Counted from the stretch's first letter, positions 8,187 to 17,916 are shown. The stretch: DNA of 64,000 bases from Thiobacillus sp. (GCF_030696885.1 NZ_JAUYRI010000003.1:108777-172776), one strand, 5' to 3'. Program-made: numbers and translations. The notes: generated by a model from the sequence alone, not told the origin.

Positions 8187-9838
8187 GGCTGCGGGGCGGG
8201 CCGCTCGAAGCGTTCGAGGCGGATGCGCGTGGCTTCCGCATCGGCCTGCCAGTCGTCATGGCTGTTGATGACGGTCGGCTTGATCAGAATCACCAGTTCG
8301 CTCTTGCTTGCGCTCTGGTTGGTGTTGCCGAAGAAATACTTCAGCAGCGGGACGCTGCCCAGCCCGGGCACGCGATTGGCCGTGTCGTCGAACGACTGTT
8401 TCATCATGCCGCCGATGGCGACGATGCGGCCGTCTTCCACCTGCACGATGCTGTCGGTTTCCGACACCGCGCTGGAGGCGAGCGGCAGGGTCAGGCTGCC
8501 CGCCTCGCCGGCGTCGATATTCTTGATCTTTTCCGTCACCACGCTGACCGAGGGCCGCACATGCAACGTGATGCGGCCTTTCTCGTCGATCTGCGGCGTC
8601 ACGTCGAGCGCAATGCCGGAGAAGAACGGCTGCAGCGTTACGCTGGGCGTGGTGGTGGTGCCGGCGCCGCCGGTGTTGCTGGTGGTGGACACGTCGGTCA
8701 CGAAGAAATCGTCGGTGCCGACCTTGATCACGGCTTTCTGGTTGTTGAGCGCGGCGATGCGCGGGCTCGACAACACATGGACCGAACCCTGGGTTTCCAG
8801 AAAGTTGATCAGTGCGGCAAAACTGCGCGTCTGGAAGGCCAGGCCGAACAGGCCGCCGGAGGTGCCGGACGCCGCGGGCAAGCCGCTGCCGAGCACGCTC
8901 GCCAGGGTGCCGGTGACGGCGCCGGTCACCAGATCGAAGCTGCCGCTATTCGCGCCCATCGAAGCCTTGTGCACGCCGTCGTTCAGAATCGACCAGTTGA
9001 TGCCGGTCTGGAAGCCGTCGTTGAGACGCACTTCGAGGATCTTCGCTTCCAGCATGACCTGCCGTTCGACCGCCAGCGCCGTCGCCTTCAGAAAGCGTTC
9101 GACTTCGCGCATGGACCGCGGCACCGCCTTCACCACGACGACGCCGGAATGCGGGCTCAGGATCACCGTGCCAGCTTCACCGACGATGGCGGTCAGCGCC
9201 AGCTTCAATTCGCCCCAGAAATCCGAATTGAGCGTCGTGTTGATTTTGCTGGTTTCCAGCGACTGCTGCGAACTGCCGCCGCCTCCGCTTGCGCTGCCGC
9301 CGGATGCGGAACTGACCGATCCCGAAATCACCCGAGTGTCGGAGGCGCCCGAGCGCGTGCCGGCGAGGTAGTTGACCTTGAAGATACGAGTTTGCGCAGT
9401 CAGCGGCTGCACCACGACACGTCGATCCTCGATGACGTAGTCGTAGCCGTACAACTCGCGGATCGCGGACAGCGCTTCGGGCACGGTGGTGTTCTTGAGG
9501 TTGGCCGAAATCGTGCCGGCGACATCGGGATGCACCAGCATGCTGTAGCGCGTGCCGGAGACGATGGCCATGAACACGTCCTGCGCCGGCGCGCCGCTGA
9601 CCACCAGGTCGAAGCGCGGCTCCACCGGATCGAGCGCGCCCTTGGGCAGTTCCAGCTTGAGCGGGGGCATCAGCGCGGCGCGCGCCTGCGCGTCGGTGAC
9701 GGCCGGCGCGGCCGGCACCGGCTGCGCCGCCTGCACGATTTCCTGCTGGATCGCCTGCTGCGCCTCGCGTTGCGTGAGGGGGCCGGCACACGCCGACAAG
9801 ATCAGCGGGGCCAGCATCAGAGTGAAGCGCGTCTTCAT
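8183..9838 (-). CDS. mshL: MSHA pilus secretin MshL
   Basis: About 551 residues. The signal peptide ends in a lipobox (LILSAC), as in many secretins. Next come an STN/N0-type domain (~90-150), N1-like repeats, a Ser/Gly-rich linker, and a C-terminal secretin domain with the conserved VPGLGSVPLLKYFFG block. It forms the outer-membrane ring through which the pilus passes. ATG 9838 is preferred over 9844 because AGGAG sits 8 bases before it; the upstream ATG is only 2 bases from that site. It is preceded by mshK and overlaps mshM. Confidence 0.92.
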   Translation of the reverse strand: MKTRFTLMLAPLILSACAGPLTQREAQQAIQQEIVQAAQPVPAAPAVTDAQARAALMPPLKLELPKGALDPVEPRFDLVVSGAPAQDVFMAIVSGTRYSMLVHPDVAGTISANLKNTTVPEALSAIRELYGYDYVIEDRRVVVQPLTAQTRIFKVNYLAGTRSGASDTRVISGSVSSASGGSASGGGGSSQQSLETSKINTTLNSDFWGELKLALTAIVGEAGTVILSPHSGVVVVKAVPRSMREVERFLKATALAVERQVMLEAKILEVRLNDGFQTGINWSILNDGVHKASMGANSGSFDLVTGAVTGTLASVLGSGLPAASGTSGGLFGLAFQTRSFAALINFLETQGSVHVLSSPRIAALNNQKAVIKVGTDDFFVTDVSTTSNTGGAGTTTTPSVTLQPFFSGIALDVTPQIDEKGRITLHVRPSVSVVTEKIKNIDAGEAGSLTLPLASSAVSETDSIVQVEDGRIVAIGGMMKQSFDDTANRVPGLGSVPLLKYFFGNTNQSASKSELVILIKPTVINSHDDWQADAEATRIRLERFERPAPQP

Positions 9839-9858
9839 CCGCATGTCTCCTGTTTCTG

Positions 9859-10182
9859 TTATTTGCCGCGCGGTCGTTTATCGACCAGCGGATAGAGTTT
9901 CAGCACCGTGGTGTCGCCGTCGCGGCGCAGCACTACTTCACTTTCGGTGATGCGCACCACCGTGGCACCTTGATATCGACCCCCGACGGCGATTTCCTGA
10001 CCGCCGATGATGGCGATGCGCCGGTTGCCGACCTGCATGATCGCGGTCAGCGGAATGTCCGTTCCGGCAGCTTCGCCAGGGGCGACCATGGCGGGCGGCG
10101 CGGTCGGGTCCTGCAGGGCGCCCGCCGCCAGCGGCAACGCCAGCCCCGCAGCCAGGATCATCCGCATCATACGCGCAGCCAT
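9859..10182 (-). CDS. mshK: MSHA biogenesis protein MshK-like
   Basis: 107 residues: a signal peptide (MILAAGLALPLAAGALQ) and a small beta-type domain carrying LQDPTAPP and the IGGQEIAVGGRYQGATVVRI block, which resembles PilP/GspC-type periplasmic pilotin-partner domains. MshK has this size and position between mshJ and mshL. The ATG at 10182 has a strong GAGGA site 6 bases upstream. A second ATG at 10170 overlaps the mshJ stop as ATGA. It probably links the inner-membrane complex to the secretin. Confidence 0.75.
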   Translation of the reverse strand: MAARMMRMILAAGLALPLAAGALQDPTAPPAMVAPGEAAGTDIPLTAIMQVGNRRIAIIGGQEIAVGGRYQGATVVRITESEVVLRRDGDTTVLKLYPLVDKRPRGK

Positions 10183-10823
10183 GCTTCCTCCAGGCTCAGG
10201 GTGTGAATGATCAAGGTAAGCGACAGGTCGGGACGTGTCGAAGCGTCGAGCCTGGCCTCGACCCAGCTCAGATTCCATGGCAGGGCTTCCAGCTTCTCGA
10301 GATAAGCGACCAGATCAGCATATCCCCCCTTCACGGTGACCTCGATGCGGTGCCGATAAAACCCGGGCAACGCGCCCTCGGGCGCGCCCGGCAACGCAAC
10401 CGGCTGCGGACTCAGCGTCTTGAAACCTTCGACCCGGATACCCGGCTGTCCGCGCACCACATCCCTCAGCACCTCGCGCATCTGCTCGGGCGGAATCAGG
10501 GAGCGCTCGCGTAACTCGAGTTCGGCATTCAGTTGCGCCAATCGCGCGTCCTGCACGGCAAGCGCTTGCCGTGCAGCCTGATCGGGGTCGCGCCCTGCCG
10601 GTCCGGCATGCAGGCTGCGCTGCTGCGCAATGGACTCGAGCCCTGCTGTGGCCATATCCAGACGCGCGTGCGCCGCCTGCTTGCGGCCTTGCGCGACATC
10701 GATCAGCAGCGTTTGCACGAGCGCAAGCCCGACTATCACCGCCGCCGCAAAGATGAACCCCCTTTCGCGCAGGCTCATCGCGCCAATGCGCTCATTCAAC
10801 AGGGTCAATTGCTTATTGGCCAT
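10167..10823 (-). CDS. mshJ: MSHA biogenesis protein MshJ (PilO/GspM-like)
   Basis: 218 residues. A short cytoplasmic N-terminus precedes one membrane helix (residues ~23-43), a coiled-coil stretch, and a ferredoxin-like periplasmic domain with LVAYLEKLEALPWNLSWVEA, the hallmark of PilO/GspM-type proteins. It should pair with the PilN-like protein encoded just upstream. Both ends overlap neighbours, as expected for a translationally coupled alignment-complex operon. Confidence 0.85.
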   Translation of the reverse strand: MANKQLTLLNERIGAMSLRERGFIFAAAVIVGLALVQTLLIDVAQGRKQAAHARLDMATAGLESIAQQRSLHAGPAGRDPDQAARQALAVQDARLAQLNAELELRERSLIPPEQMREVLRDVVRGQPGIRVEGFKTLSPQPVALPGAPEGALPGFYRHRIEVTVKGGYADLVAYLEKLEALPWNLSWVEARLDASTRPDLSLTLIIHTLSLEEAWLRV

Positions 10824-11439
10824 CGGATTTCCCCTGTTTGTCCGTGTTGCCCGAGATCAGGGTGAAGTCGATATGCGCGGGCAACCCAGCAACCTCTGCC
10901 GTGGAAGCCCCGGCTGTCATTCCGGAAAACCGCATGCCGGAAAAGGCGGCCTGCTTGCCGAGCTGGTCCAGGTAGGTCGTCAGCAATCCGGCATTCAAGG
11001 ACGATCCCTGGAGCTCCACGTAACCCGGCGCGAGGGTGAATCCATTCAGCCACACGCCCTCCGTGTGGCTGTGCGAGAGTGCGCGCAGGCGCGGCGCAAA
11101 GCCCGTCGCGGTGCTTTTGAGCGTGCCGCCGATGGACGCGAGCAAAGCCTCACGTTGCACCACCTGGGCCCGCACCGTCTCGATGCGCCCGGTCAGCAAC
11201 GCGCTCACCGGGCGGTCGGCGGCGGCGGTCAGCTGGTCCAGCTCCTGTTGTGCAGTGGCCTGCAGCGCTTCCTGCTCGGCCGCCCGGGTTTCAAGCGCGC
11301 CGGCCTGAACATGCAGATACGCCGTCCACGCCAGCGCCACGGCCAGAATCCCGCCCAGGCCCAGCGCCATTTCGCGCAAGCCGAAGGCATAGCGCTTTTT
11401 GAGCAGCAGCGGGCTGATGAGGTTGATCTGCTGGCTCAT
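10813..11439 (-). CDS. PilN-like MSHA biogenesis protein (MshI2)
   Basis: 208 residues. It starts QQINLISPLLLKKR, close to the PilN N-terminal consensus (INLLP) that binds the PilM cytoplasmic protein. One membrane helix (~25-47), a coiled coil, and a PilN periplasmic domain follow (GVWLNGFTLAPGYVELQG). It overlaps mshI (11436-11439) and mshJ (10813-10823). In Vibrio this role is combined in or next to MshI, so the exact gene name is uncertain while the family call is firm. Confidence 0.85.
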   Translation of the reverse strand: MSQQINLISPLLLKKRYAFGLREMALGLGGILAVALAWTAYLHVQAGALETRAAEQEALQATAQQELDQLTAAADRPVSALLTGRIETVRAQVVQREALLASIGGTLKSTATGFAPRLRALSHSHTEGVWLNGFTLAPGYVELQGSSLNAGLLTTYLDQLGKQAAFSGMRFSGMTAGASTAEVAGLPAHIDFTLISGNTDKQGKSDGQ

Positions 11440-12344
11440 GGCTTGGTGTCTTCGATGCGCAGCGCGGCGCCAATGGCATGAAAACAGGGAGACGGCAGCG
11501 CGTTCACTTCCGGAACGGCCGATATATCCAGCACCTTCGCCACATCGAGCACCTCGACCGGCAGGGCCAGATTGCGTGCGAGACCGTCACGCAGGCGGTC
11601 GGCCTGCTCCATTGGCACCAGCAGCAGGCGATCGACCGGAATGCCGCCGAACTGGCGGTCGAAGTGATCCAGGCTGCGCTGAATTTCCAGGGTCAGGCGT
11701 TCCAGTGCAGTGTCGACCCCCTCGCTTTCCAGCAGCGACTGATTCACGCCCAGCGTGCGCGCCATGCACAATTCGCCGTCCAGCGTCAGCGTCAGCAGGC
11801 CGCCGGATTCGATGAAGGAAAAGATGGCCATTGCGCGTCCCGGCGTTTCCAGCCGGGTGGCCAGGTTGCGCTGGGCGGTTTCGAGTATGTCGATGATGCC
11901 GAGATTGAGGCCTGCCCGGGACGCGAGCATGGCCTCCTCGGCAAGCAGACTGTTTTGGGCCGCCACCGCAAAAATCTGCCGCGCATGGGTCAGGTGTTCC
12001 GGATGCGGCACTTGCATCACGTCGACGGTGCCGTCACCGGCATGAAAATCGAGCATGTCCTGAATCTGCCAGCGCACCGCGGACTTGAGTTCATCGGCGG
12101 GCACATTCGGCGCATCGAGCACACGCAGCCGGTAATCGGCCGGGTTCAGCACCACACTGGCCGGTCCCTTGCCGTGCAGTTGCGCCAGGGCGTCGCGCCA
12201 GTTGTCGCCCTTGACCGGCAGCACGCCGGCAGCGAGCAACTTGGGAATGGCCACCCTGCGGTCGACGCGCGCGAACGCAATGCGCCCCGGTAGGCGCAAA
12301 TACGCGGTTAAGCCCTGCTCGCTCGCTCGACGGAAGAACCACAT
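11436..12344 (-). CDS. mshI: MSHA biogenesis protein MshI (PilM-like)
   Basis: 302 residues with no membrane segment. It shows PilM/MshI-type features: the conserved ADELKSAVRWQIQDML segment and a C-terminal ALPSPCFHAIGAALR block of actin-like fold proteins. It should be the cytoplasmic partner of the PilN-like protein encoded next. It follows mshQ after a 68-base gap that carries a possible promoter, and its TGA overlaps the next start. Confidence 0.85.
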   Translation of the reverse strand: MWFFRRASEQGLTAYLRLPGRIAFARVDRRVAIPKLLAAGVLPVKGDNWRDALAQLHGKGPASVVLNPADYRLRVLDAPNVPADELKSAVRWQIQDMLDFHAGDGTVDVMQVPHPEHLTHARQIFAVAAQNSLLAEEAMLASRAGLNLGIIDILETAQRNLATRLETPGRAMAIFSFIESGGLLTLTLDGELCMARTLGVNQSLLESEGVDTALERLTLEIQRSLDHFDRQFGGIPVDRLLLVPMEQADRLRDGLARNLALPVEVLDVAKVLDISAVPEVNALPSPCFHAIGAALRIEDTKP

Positions 12345-12368
12345 GGGTCTGACCTGAAAGTTTTTCTG

Positions 12369-12397
12369 AACTTAAACAAATAAGCCATTGTTGTCAA
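12369..12397 (-). promoter_or_regulatory. Possible internal promoter before mshI
   Basis: On the minus strand a perfect TTGACA (12392-12397) is followed after 17 bases by TAAGTT (12369-12374), a weak -10 match. The gap is clearly AT-richer than its surroundings. It could let the alignment-complex genes mshI to mshN be expressed apart from the pilin genes. Confidence 0.4.
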
Positions 12398-12412
12398 AGG
12401 ATTTAACCATGG

Positions 12413-15400
12413 CTAATGCATCTCGCGCAGGTAAATCAGCGGCTTGCTGCCGCGATGCAGGCCGAAACTCGCCCGCGCCGCCGGGTTCTGGTTGTAGACA
12501 CCGCTGCTCGAACGCCCTTGCAGCCAGCTCTGCGACGCCGCGCTCGCAGGGGTCACCGCGTTCGCCACACAGGTCGTGCCGGTGGCTGTTGCGCCCAGCT
12601 GCAGCGTCATATTGACGCTGCCGGTGTTGCCCGCGCCCGGCGCGGAAAACCTCAGGTTGCCGCGCCCGGCGTTGAAACGACCGGACAGCGAAACCGATGT
12701 GTCACAGGCATCGAGATCGCGCTGCCAGTTGGCAAGCACCACATTGGCAGCCGCAAGCTGGGTGCAGGAATCTGCGGTAAGTGGCGTGCCGAGAACTGGC
12801 GTGCCGAGAATAAACCCGCTACCGTTCCAGAATCGGGCTTCGAGGGGTACCGGCAGGCCGAGCAGTTCCGAACCGTGGGCGTTCGACAGCACCAGTTGAC
12901 CGAATCGGATTTGATTACCCGCGTCGAATCCGATGCTCGAAAACACCGCGGGCGTGAGGGTGTCGATGGTGCCGTTGCCGGACACGCCCGCCTCGGCGAT
13001 GTCCTCAATGCTCATCGACAGGCTGATGTCCGCAAGAAAGGGCGCGACCGGGGTGGTGCGCACAAACGCAATCTCATCCGCCGCATTGGCCGCCAGGGTG
13101 CCCACCCCGCTGCCGCTCGCCGTAACGGTCGGCGCACCCAGCAAGCCGATATCCAGTCCGCCGGTGACGGGCGTGTGGACTTGCACGCTTCCTGCGGGCA
13201 CGAGCTTCCATAGCGCGCCCGCGTAGTTGAGCGTAGTGGCACCCGCGGCGTTCTTTGCCGTGATCGTGGCTTCGGGCACGGTGAGATAGCCGAAGGGTTG
13301 GCCCGCATAGGTGAACGAGCGCGCGGCGCAGGTGGGGTCGTTGAAGGTCTTGAATTCGGGCGTGCTGGCTGTCGTCAGCACGAAATGGTCCGGCACGAAG
13401 CGGCCGACGTTGACGGCCGCCGACTCGATCGTTCTCTCGGCCGCGCTGGAGCCGTCGGCCGCATCCACCGCGGCGAAGTTCGCATCCACCAGTGTCATCG
13501 CGAAGGCACCCACCTCGGAATAGCTCGCGGTCGACGTCGTCAGCACGCCGGATGCGGTCGACCAGGCGCCGGGTGACAGCACGCCGAGGGTGCAACCGGA
13601 AGCAGGCAGCAGACAGACCGTCGGACTGGCCACCGGTGTGCCGACGTAGTTCGCCGTGGCCGTGCCCGCGGCGTTGCGTGCCGTCGCCTCGATCTGGAAC
13701 GGTCGCCCGGCCTTGTGGACCGTGCCGCCGGTAACCGCAACGTTAGCGAGCGTGCGCAAGCTGCTCGGTGGGGGACTAAAGGCGGTAACGCTATCGAAAT
13801 CCCTCGCCATCACGCCGCCAAAACTCGCCGGGCGAATCGCGAAGTTGTCGCCCGAGCAGGCAACGACCGTCGCCGTGCCCGTCGCCGGATAGCGCATGCG
13901 CACCCGCACATTGGGCCAGGCTTCGGGTTCGCCGATGCCGGCGAGCGTCTTCCGGCCCTGGTCGCCGGCGGCGAAGGTGAGCGTCCCGAGGTTGCGGATC
14001 AGCGAATAGGCACCGCATGCGCCGCCACCCGCCGCGTTGACCAGCTCCACCCCGACCGCACCGGTAAAGGCGGTTTCGACCGCCGTCGCGGTCGTGTTGA
14101 GCGCGACCACATCGACGGCGAATGCACTGGCGGCCACCTTGGTCCGGATCACCCCGCTGATGCTGCCGGCTGCGGTCGTCGTCTCGAACGCATTGAAGCC
14201 GCCCGGCGTCACCGGTGTCACGCTACTGCACGGCCGCGTCTCGCTCATCACGTCCACCAGCCGTGCCGCGCTCAGCGCGCCGCTGAACACATTGACCTCG
14301 TCCAGGTTGCCGCTGAACTTGAAATTCGGGCCGCTTTCGCCCGACGCATTGTTCTCGCCGCCGATCGACGCGGCACCGGCATCTGTGCCCCAGGTACCGT
14401 TATAGGTTTGCGAGACAGCGGCAAGTTGGGTGCCTGCCTGGTTGTAGACATAAATACGCTTGGTCCGGTTGACGAGATCGGCGACCGCCGCGACGAAATA
14501 CCAGGTGTTGTTTGCGACGACGTTGGGGGTATCGAGGATGATGGCGCTGACCGAACGGGTATAGAAGCGTACCCTGCCGGTGCCGCCGTCACCCAGGCTG
14601 AATCCGTAGCCGCCGGAATTGCTCTGGTCGTCGATGAAGATGCGCTGGCCGCCCCGCGCGTTGTTGGTGGTGCGGATCCAGGCGGTGATCGTGAAATCGG
14701 TCACGAGATTCGGGAACGAGGTCGGCACCGCCACGTAATCGTTGCTGCCGTCGAGCATGCCGTAGTTGCAGGTGCCCGGGGTGCCGGAGATCGCCGGCAT
14801 CGTGCCGCCGGTGGTGGCGCCGTTGACCGCCGAGGCGTGATGGCTGCGGCCCGAACTGTCCGTGACCTGCCCCGACACGCCGGTCCAGGCCGCCTCGTCC
14901 ATGCGGTAGCTGGCGATGACGTTGGATTGCAGTGAGACCAGATGGGCGACGCTGACGGCGGCCGTACTTGCCGTCGCCACCCGGCTGCCGGTCGCGGCGA
15001 TCCCGCCGGAATAGGCCTCGTCGGCAAGTTCGATGGCGATCCCGTTATTGGGGCCGCCTGCGGTATTTTCATCTGCGTGTTCGGTCATGCCGGCGGGTGG
15101 CGCGAAACCGGCATTGCCATTGGCCACGGCAAACAGGCCGACGAGCCGCGTGCCGGCGACGGTCGGCGACACCGAATTGGCCGTCACACTCGTGCTGCTG
15201 GCGTTGCTGCGGACTGAATGGACGTTGACGGGCGCGACCGGATCGACGCCCCGATACGCGACCACCGCAGCAGCAGCGCGCACGGACGCACTGATGCCCC
15301 AGTTTTCGCTGGCGGGCGTGGCGGCGGTGACGCGCCGCCAGTAGACCGCCTGGGTCAGCGCGCTCCCGTCGTAGGTGAGGTTGATCAGCGTCCAGCCAGT

Positions 15401-15649
15401 CGGCGGGGGGGTAAAGGTCCGATCGCCGCGCGCGGCAATCTGCACGATCAGCACATCATCGACCTGCCTGCCCGCCGGATACGTCAGCGTCAGACTGGTC
15501 GTGCCGCTTCCGCCCGACACCGCAGACGCCGCGCCGACCAGCGTGATCGCAGACCAGGCCTGCGGCATCGCGGCCAGCCAGAGTGCGACGCCGGCGACGA
15601 GCACGCTGCCGATTCGGTGCATCAGGCGAGGGACGAGTCGGGTGCTCAT
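12413..15649 (-). CDS. mshQ: Large MshQ-like surface protein with LamG domain
   Basis: 1078 residues, exported by a signal peptide (cleavage near AWSA, residue ~33). The N-terminal ~230 residues are a beta-rich domain. A LamG/concanavalin A-like domain follows (~245-460, with MLDGSNDYVAVP and FTITAWIRT). The C-terminal ~600 residues resemble MshQ (blocks such as GVMARDFDSVTAF and FGQLVLSNAHGSELLGLPVPLEA). Even Cys spacing suggests periplasmic disulfides. It is probably a pilus-associated adhesin or tip protein, by analogy with PilY1-like proteins. Its start overlaps mshP (ATGA at 15646). Confidence 0.85.
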   Translation of the reverse strand: MSTRLVPRLMHRIGSVLVAGVALWLAAMPQAWSAITLVGAASAVSGGSGTTSLTLTYPAGRQVDDVLIVQIAARGDRTFTPPPTGWTLINLTYDGSALTQAVYWRRVTAATPASENWGISASVRAAAAVVAYRGVDPVAPVNVHSVRSNASSTSVTANSVSPTVAGTRLVGLFAVANGNAGFAPPAGMTEHADENTAGGPNNGIAIELADEAYSGGIAATGSRVATASTAAVSVAHLVSLQSNVIASYRMDEAAWTGVSGQVTDSSGRSHHASAVNGATTGGTMPAISGTPGTCNYGMLDGSNDYVAVPTSFPNLVTDFTITAWIRTTNNARGGQRIFIDDQSNSGGYGFSLGDGGTGRVRFYTRSVSAIILDTPNVVANNTWYFVAAVADLVNRTKRIYVYNQAGTQLAAVSQTYNGTWGTDAGAASIGGENNASGESGPNFKFSGNLDEVNVFSGALSAARLVDVMSETRPCSSVTPVTPGGFNAFETTTAAGSISGVIRTKVAASAFAVDVVALNTTATAVETAFTGAVGVELVNAAGGGACGAYSLIRNLGTLTFAAGDQGRKTLAGIGEPEAWPNVRVRMRYPATGTATVVACSGDNFAIRPASFGGVMARDFDSVTAFSPPPSSLRTLANVAVTGGTVHKAGRPFQIEATARNAAGTATANYVGTPVASPTVCLLPASGCTLGVLSPGAWSTASGVLTTSTASYSEVGAFAMTLVDANFAAVDAADGSSAAERTIESAAVNVGRFVPDHFVLTTASTPEFKTFNDPTCAARSFTYAGQPFGYLTVPEATITAKNAAGATTLNYAGALWKLVPAGSVQVHTPVTGGLDIGLLGAPTVTASGSGVGTLAANAADEIAFVRTTPVAPFLADISLSMSIEDIAEAGVSGNGTIDTLTPAVFSSIGFDAGNQIRFGQLVLSNAHGSELLGLPVPLEARFWNGSGFILGTPVLGTPLTADSCTQLAAANVVLANWQRDLDACDTSVSLSGRFNAGRGNLRFSAPGAGNTGSVNMTLQLGATATGTTCVANAVTPASAASQSWLQGRSSSGVYNQNPAARASFGLHRGSKPLIYLREMH

Positions 15650-16071
15650 TGGGAGAACACCGCCTCGATCCGGCGTTCGACAAAATCCACCTCGCCGGGT
15701 TGGCCCGAGGTCGCCGTCGAGGTGATCTGGTAGATCGCCACCGTATCGGCGCCATCGGTTTCAACGAAGGGGGTGCAGCTGACATCCACCGAAAAGGCGG
15801 CAAGCGTCTCCTCCAGTACCAGCGTGGTCGCGGCCGGGCACGGCGCCGGACTCGGCTGCAGCCCCTGCGGATCGATCACCTGCCACGCCGCCCATTCGAT
15901 GCCGGCGCGCGCCGCCAGGTAGGCGCGACTGCCCTGAATGTCGAGTGCGCTGCTGATGTGACTGGTGCGCGACAGCGACACCATGTAGGCCGCCAGCGCA
16001 GCCAGGATGACCAGCAGGAAAATCGCGGTGGGCAGGACGAAGCCCGACTCGGTGTGCGGCACGCGCTTCAT
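15646..16071 (-). CDS. mshP: MshP-like minor pilus protein (PilX-type)
   Basis: 141 residues. The N-terminal ESGFVLPTAIFLLVILAALAAYM is a PilX/GspK-like hydrophobic helix after a short basic leader ending in Gly. It has the AGIEWAAWQV segment common in PilX proteins, and a Cys pair that could form a disulfide. It overlaps mshO and mshQ by ATGA junctions, so the minor pilin genes are tightly coupled. Confidence 0.82.
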   Translation of the reverse strand: MKRVPHTESGFVLPTAIFLLVILAALAAYMVSLSRTSHISSALDIQGSRAYLAARAGIEWAAWQVIDPQGLQPSPAPCPAATTLVLEETLAAFSVDVSCTPFVETDGADTVAIYQITSTATSGQPGEVDFVERRIEAVFSQ

Positions 16072-16883
16072 GGCTGGTTGCTCACCTGGGTGGTGGCATA
16101 GAGATTGACGGTTTCGCCGGACTGGCTCAGGGCCAGCGTGATGCTGACCAGGCCGCCGCGCTCGGTGACGCCGGGCTGGTAGTCGAAACTGCAGGCGCTG
16201 ACACCGGTGGCCAGCAGCGCGCTCGGCGCAGGCGCGGGTGGCGTGGGCTGATTCGGATCAATGCCATAGCCCCAGAAGCGCGTCAGCGTACCCAGGCCGG
16301 GATTAGCCGGGTCAGGCGCGCACGCATAGGTCACCGGCCCCTCGACGACCTGGAAACGGTGGCCGGGCGAGGCCAGCGGAAACTGCTTGGCGGCAATGGC
16401 GATATTGGTCACGCTGCCGGCTGCACCGGCATAGGAGGCGAGCGTATTGCCCGCCACCGCCCAGGCGTCGGCGCCCGGAATGCCGAGGTTGTACACGGCG
16501 ATGCGGTCGCCAGCCTGGATCGCGATGGCGGGACCGAGCACGTCGAAGCTGTTGTCGGCCGTCGTGAAATCGAGGATGTCGCCGCCTCCCGCCACGCGAT
16601 AGCGGCCACCGCTGCGGGTGGCGAGAAACTCCAGATACACCACGCCGGCCGCATCCGTGGTGACCCGCACGCTGTTGGGCAGCGCCAGCCGGATGTCGCG
16701 TCCCATGCGGCGCAACGCGGTGTCGGCCGCGTCCGCCAGCCGCGCACGGCGGTCCTGGGCCACATAGCTTTCCAGCGGCGCGCGCAGGAACACCGCCACC
16801 ATCGAGCCGATGATGGCGGTAATCGAGATGACGATGATCATCTCGACCAGGGTGAAGCCGGCGTGGTCAGAAATTGGGCGCAT
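16068..16883 (-). CDS. mshO: Minor pilin MshO
   Basis: 271 residues. It has a type IV prepilin leader, cut after HAG before FTLVEMI with Glu at +5, and a long N-terminal helix. The large globular part has RRMGRDIRLALPNSVRV, a hallmark of MshO/PilW-like minor pilins. Its ATG lies inside the end of mshD (17-base overlap). Role: a minor pilin of the MSHA fibre or its priming complex. Confidence 0.88.
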   Translation of the reverse strand: MRPISDHAGFTLVEMIIVISITAIIGSMVAVFLRAPLESYVAQDRRARLADAADTALRRMGRDIRLALPNSVRVTTDAAGVVYLEFLATRSGGRYRVAGGGDILDFTTADNSFDVLGPAIAIQAGDRIAVYNLGIPGADAWAVAGNTLASYAGAAGSVTNIAIAAKQFPLASPGHRFQVVEGPVTYACAPDPANPGLGTLTRFWGYGIDPNQPTPPAPAPSALLATGVSACSFDYQPGVTERGGLVSITLALSQSGETVNLYATTQVSNQP

Positions 16884-17406
16884 AACGCGTGCGGTAGCCG
16901 GACAGGCTGACGCCCAGGTTGCCGGGAGCGGTGACGGTCACGGTCACCAGCAGGGTTTCGCCTGCGGGGATGCCGTTGAAAGCCCCAGCCGGCTGCACCT
17001 GCACGGTCGAGGTATAGCCGGCGAGCCCGGTCACAGGAGCGCCACTAAGGTCGACGATGGGGTTCATGGAAAAGCCATCGTAATCGTTGACGTTGTCGAA
17101 CGGCGGGACACCGGGATCGCGCGTCTCTCCAGCCTCTGGCCCCATGGTGTCCTCGCGCACCGCGCAATCGCCAAAACCGCTTGCCGTCTCCACATTGGCA
17201 TCGTCCGGATCGCAATAGGTGTAGGGCTTGGCCAGCACTTCCTCGAGCAGCGATTCGGCGATGGCGAGCGCCTGCTTGCGCACCATGGGATCGGCGCTGG
17301 AACGTGTGTTGAAGCTGAAGACCGACACCACTCCGGTCACCGCGATGCCCACCACCACGATGAAAACCAGCAGCTCGATCAGGCTAAGGCCGCGTTCGCT
17401 AGTCAT
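16867..17406 (-). CDS. mshD: Minor pilin MshD
   Basis: About 179 residues. The prepilin leader MTSERG precedes LSLIELLVFIVVVGIA. MshD features include SSADPMVRKQALAIAESLLEEVLAKPYTYCDPD and a second Cys (GDCAV), probably disulfide bonded. The ATG at 17406 overlaps the mshC stop (ATGACTAG) and gives a normal short leader. The longer frame upstream would add an unlikely basic extension. Confidence 0.9.
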   Translation of the reverse strand: MTSERGLSLIELLVFIVVVGIAVTGVVSVFSFNTRSSADPMVRKQALAIAESLLEEVLAKPYTYCDPDDANVETASGFGDCAVREDTMGPEAGETRDPGVPPFDNVNDYDGFSMNPIVDLSGAPVTGLAGYTSTVQVQPAGAFNGIPAGETLLVTVTVTAPGNLGVSLSGYRTRYAPNF

Positions 17407-17908
17407 GGACGTAGCCGGTTTCCTGCTCGACCCGGATCGTGTGCGTGCCACTGCCGGTGACCTGGATCGCGAGCTGGGCCGCGAGGTTCGGGCGCCCGCC
17501 CCGGTCGAACGTCAGCACCGTGACCGGGGCAATCGTCACCCCGCCCGGCGCTGTGACCGTGTAGGGCTTTTCGCCGCCCGGCCCGGGTGCCAGGGTGGCG
17601 CAGGCCGCGTCATAGCACAGTGTCGCATCGCCGGCGGTCAGGCGAACGGAGACATCGCGACGCTGGGAAACAGCAAGCTTCTGTGCAAAGCGCACCGTAG
17701 CGGAAAGCTGGTCGGAAAATCCGCGGGTATCGAAGCTGGTACGTCCGATCATGCGCGGCACGGCCACCGCCGCGAGGATGCCGGCGATGACCAGGACGAG
17801 GATCAGTTCTACCAGGGTGAAGCCGCGCTCAGGCGGCGGGCAACCACGCTTCGGTATGGGCCAGCTGCTTGTCGCTGCTTCGAGCCCCGTCGCGGAGTCG
17901 CCCGGCAT
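17399..17908 (-). CDS. mshC: Minor pilin MshC
   Basis: About 169 residues. The leader ends PPPERG, before FTLVELILVLVIAGILAAVAVPRM, the type IV/II pseudopilin helix with Glu5. The C-terminal part is GspH/FimT-like, with two Cys in CYDAAC. ATG 17908 sits just after the major pilin stop. The leader (~26 residues) is long but within the range seen for MSHA pilins. Confidence 0.85.
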   Translation of the reverse strand: MPGDSATGLEAATSSWPIPKRGCPPPERGFTLVELILVLVIAGILAAVAVPRMIGRTSFDTRGFSDQLSATVRFAQKLAVSQRRDVSVRLTAGDATLCYDAACATLAPGPGGEKPYTVTAPGGVTIAPVTVLTFDRGGRPNLAAQLAIQVTGSGTHTIRVEQETGYVHD

Positions 17909-17916
17909 GTGCGTAA

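Noticed and set aside
8258..9895. A 545-residue plus-strand frame opposite mshL
   Set aside because: Composition is Arg/His/Ala/Gly-rich without motifs; mshL on the other strand is a clear secretin.
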